This document shows positions 62,648 through 64,000 of a DNA stretch of 64,000 nucleotides, piece by piece. Made by a program: the position numbers and the translations under genes. The notes under the pieces are model-generated. The model was not told where the DNA came from. It saw only the letters and a program-made list of their open reading frames with translations, and ran no database searches. Location of the stretch: the NCBI RefSeq assembly GCF_019375555.1, contig NZ_JAHXDN010000003.1, positions 434,001 through 498,000 of the forward strand. The letters run 5' to 3'. Numbering within the stretch: the stretch's first letter is position 1; each line of letters opens with the position of its first letter. Source of the DNA: Roseobacter insulae (GTDB lineage: Bacteria; Pseudomonadota; Alphaproteobacteria; Rhodobacterales; Rhodobacteraceae).

Positions 62648-64000
62648 ATGCGGAAGCGATTCGAAACTTCTGGGAGCCTGATTTTGCCGCGTAACGCATT
62701 GTCCCCCTCAAAACTGACCCGCTTTGCCGTGAACTCACAAAGACGCATGGGCACTCTTGTTTTGATGGGCGTTCTGATGGGGGTCCTGGCCCTGGCCTCA
62801 CCGGACTTGCTGGCTCGCCGGGCGTTGTTCGCAGCTTCGCTGTCCCTCATCGTGCTCAGCTGCATACTGATGTCGCTGGCGCAGCGCCACAAGAAGAAAA
62901 ACGCGGCAACCATTTCGCTCCTGTCCGACTTCATCAGCAAGGACTCCTCGCCCAGTTTTCTCACCGACAAGGAAGGTGAAATCCTGTCATCGAATGTTGC
63001 CGCGCGCAAACGTTTTGCCAAGGACATCGAAGACACGATCAGTGGTACTTTGAAAAATACGCTGGCCAACCCCAGCGGGATCATATTCCGACTGCAAACA
63101 CGTGCAGAGCTGGAAGGTGCAGCGCGCGAAGACATGGTAACGCGGAAGGGCCATATCCGGCTGGTCGTCCACCAGACGGGTGAAGAGAGCTTTTTGTGGC
63201 GGCTCGAAGACGTGCCGGTTGCCGCGCAACAAAACGAAGGCCCAACACTGCCGATGATCCTGATTGGCCGTACGGACGCTGTTTTGTATATGAACGAACC
63301 TGCGCGAAAACTGGCGGGCGGACGCATCAAGACCCTGGACCGGTTGTTTAAGCAGCTACCGATCATTCCCGGGACCGTCTGCGATATCACCGGCGTCGAA
63401 GGACCAACGCGCGCCTTGGTCAGTGAGGTGGATGGCGGGGCGGGCCGACGGGCGCTCTACCTGCTGCCGCCCGGCACAGAGACGATGGCCAAGGACGGCT
63501 GGAACGTGTTTCAGGATCTGCCGGTGCCGCTGCTCAAGGTCTGTCCGGACGGGCGTATCCAGTCCTACAACCGTCTGGCGGCGGGGCTGATCGGCGTTTC
63601 CCTGAAAGACGAAGTGCATCTTTCCGACCTGATGGAAGGGTTGGGGCGCTCCATCACAGATTGGCTGACCGAGACGCTGGCGGGCCGCGCGACACAGCAA
63701 TCGGAGTTTCTGCGGCTCAAGCGCACGGATAAGGAAGTCTTCGTGCAGGTGACCCTCAATCGCGTGACGGAAGAGGGAAAACCGGCGCTGATCGCGGTGC
63801 TGAATGACGCAACCGAGCTCAAGTCTCTCGAAGCGCAGTTTGTGCAGAGCCAGAAGATGCAGGCGATCGGGCAGCTGGCGGGTGGTGTTGCGCATGACTT
63901 CAACAATCTGCTCACCGCGATTTCAGGGCACTGCGACCTGCTGCTGCTGCGCCATGACCAGGGAGATCCGGATTTCAGCGATCTGGTCCAGATCAATCAG
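62648..64000 (+). CDS. cckA: Hybrid histidine kinase CckA, 5' part (truncated by the window)
   Basis: There are 451 codons up to the window end, in frame and open. Two N-terminal membrane segments (around 37-53 and 60-77) are followed by PAS-like sensor regions ([37 protein letters not shown]). The HisKA domain [28 protein letters not shown] (read in part) has the phospho-histidine at residue 416. The GHCDLL stretch after the H-box is characteristic of CckA. ATPase and receiver domains lie beyond the window. CckA signals through ChpT to CtrA in cell-cycle or, in roseobacters, motility and gene-transfer-agent control. A TTG at 62684 with a GGGAG site is an alternative start. Confidence 0.9.
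   Translation, partial: MRKRFETSGSLILPRNALSPSKLTRFAVNSQRRMGTLVLMGVLMGVLALASPDLLARRALFAASLSLIVLSCILMSLAQRHKKKNAATISLLSDFISKDSSPSFLTDKEGEILSSNVAARKRFAKDIEDTISGTLKNTLANPSGIIFRLQTRAELEGAAREDMVTRKGHIRLVVHQTGEESFLWRLEDVPVAAQQNEGPTLPMILIGRTDAVLYMNEPARKLAGGRIKTLDRLFKQLPIIPGTVCDITGVEGPTRALVSEVDGGAGRRALYLLPPGTETMAKDGWNVFQDLPVPLLKVCPDGRIQSYNRLAAGLIGVSLKDEVHLSDLMEGLGRSITDWLTETLAGRATQQSEFLRLKRTDKEVFVQVTLNRVTEEGKPALIAVLNDATELKSLEAQFVQSQKMQAIGQLAGGVAHDFNNLLTAISGHCDLLLLRHDQGDPDFSDLVQINQ

Overview
The window reads as ordinary chromosome of a Roseobacter-group alphaproteobacterium (Rhodobacterales). The evidence is gene content and order: ntrB-ntrC-ntrY-ntrX followed by trkA-trkH-hfq-hflX, zwf-pgl-pgi, psuK-psuG, usg, a metal-site-poor HemB of the Rhodobacter type, an NtrC without the sigma-54 contact loop, and CckA. 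Base composition is uniformly GC-rich and coding density is very high, with many 4-nt ATGA overlaps. I see no insertion sequence, prophage, CRISPR array or rRNA.

Layout. 1-5275: nitrogen two-component block (ntrB 3' end, ntrC, ntrY, ntrX). 5292-6853: two small opposite-strand genes (SnoaL-like protein, lipoprotein). 6957-11555: K+ uptake (trkA, trkH), a terminator, then hfq-hflX. 11556-17295: rluE, a penicillin-acylase-family hydrolase, a beta-hydroxyacid dehydrogenase, a SYLF lipoprotein and hemB. 17417-22663: a small membrane protein, mfd and a Bcr/CflA transporter. 22793-26280: FrnE-like oxidoreductase plus acyl-CoA ligase, divergent from an XRE-cupin regulator, then an aquaporin. 26332-31100: an orphan peptide-type binding protein, a candidate small RNA, bdhA plus patatin, DUF502. 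31182-35628: psuK-psuG, a head-to-head DUF4198/HupE pair, thiE-like. 35771-39218: trmJ, ctaA, M32 carboxypeptidase. 39352-44409: a MacAB-type exporter operon, a decayed flavoprotein gene and a SnoaL-like gene, bracketed by two FNR/Dnr-type promoters. 44325-47910: a non-coding repeat region, gyrA and usg. 47922-52770: radical SAM protein, then zwf-pgl-pgi behind a LacI-type operator. 52838-58675: thioesterase, acyl-CoA synthetase, small secreted protein, tRNA-Gly, methyltransferase and RamA-like corrinoid activator. 58789-64000: agmatinase, guaB, RsmB-like methyltransferase, and the 5' part of cckA behind a CtrA box.

How the genes fit together. The window is mostly core metabolism and regulation: nitrogen sensing, K+ uptake, post-transcriptional control (Hfq, with a possible client sRNA in the same window), Entner-Doudoroff/pentose-phosphate entry, heme synthesis (hemB, ctaA), polyhydroxybutyrate/ketone-body use (bdhA, patatin), pseudouridine salvage, and the CckA-CtrA cell-cycle or phase-switch pathway.

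I found no complete new multi-gene system. The most interesting material is non-coding: a promoter-hairpin-terminator unit at 28229-28339 that looks like an Hfq-type sRNA; two class-II FNR-type promoters at 39352 and 44409; a divergent, apparently leaderless promoter pair sharing one palindromic -35 at 24952-25003; a helically phased 11-bp repeat array beyond the gyrA 3' end; a LacI-type operator at the zwf start site; and a CtrA box upstream of cckA. All of these were read by eye and have not been tested.
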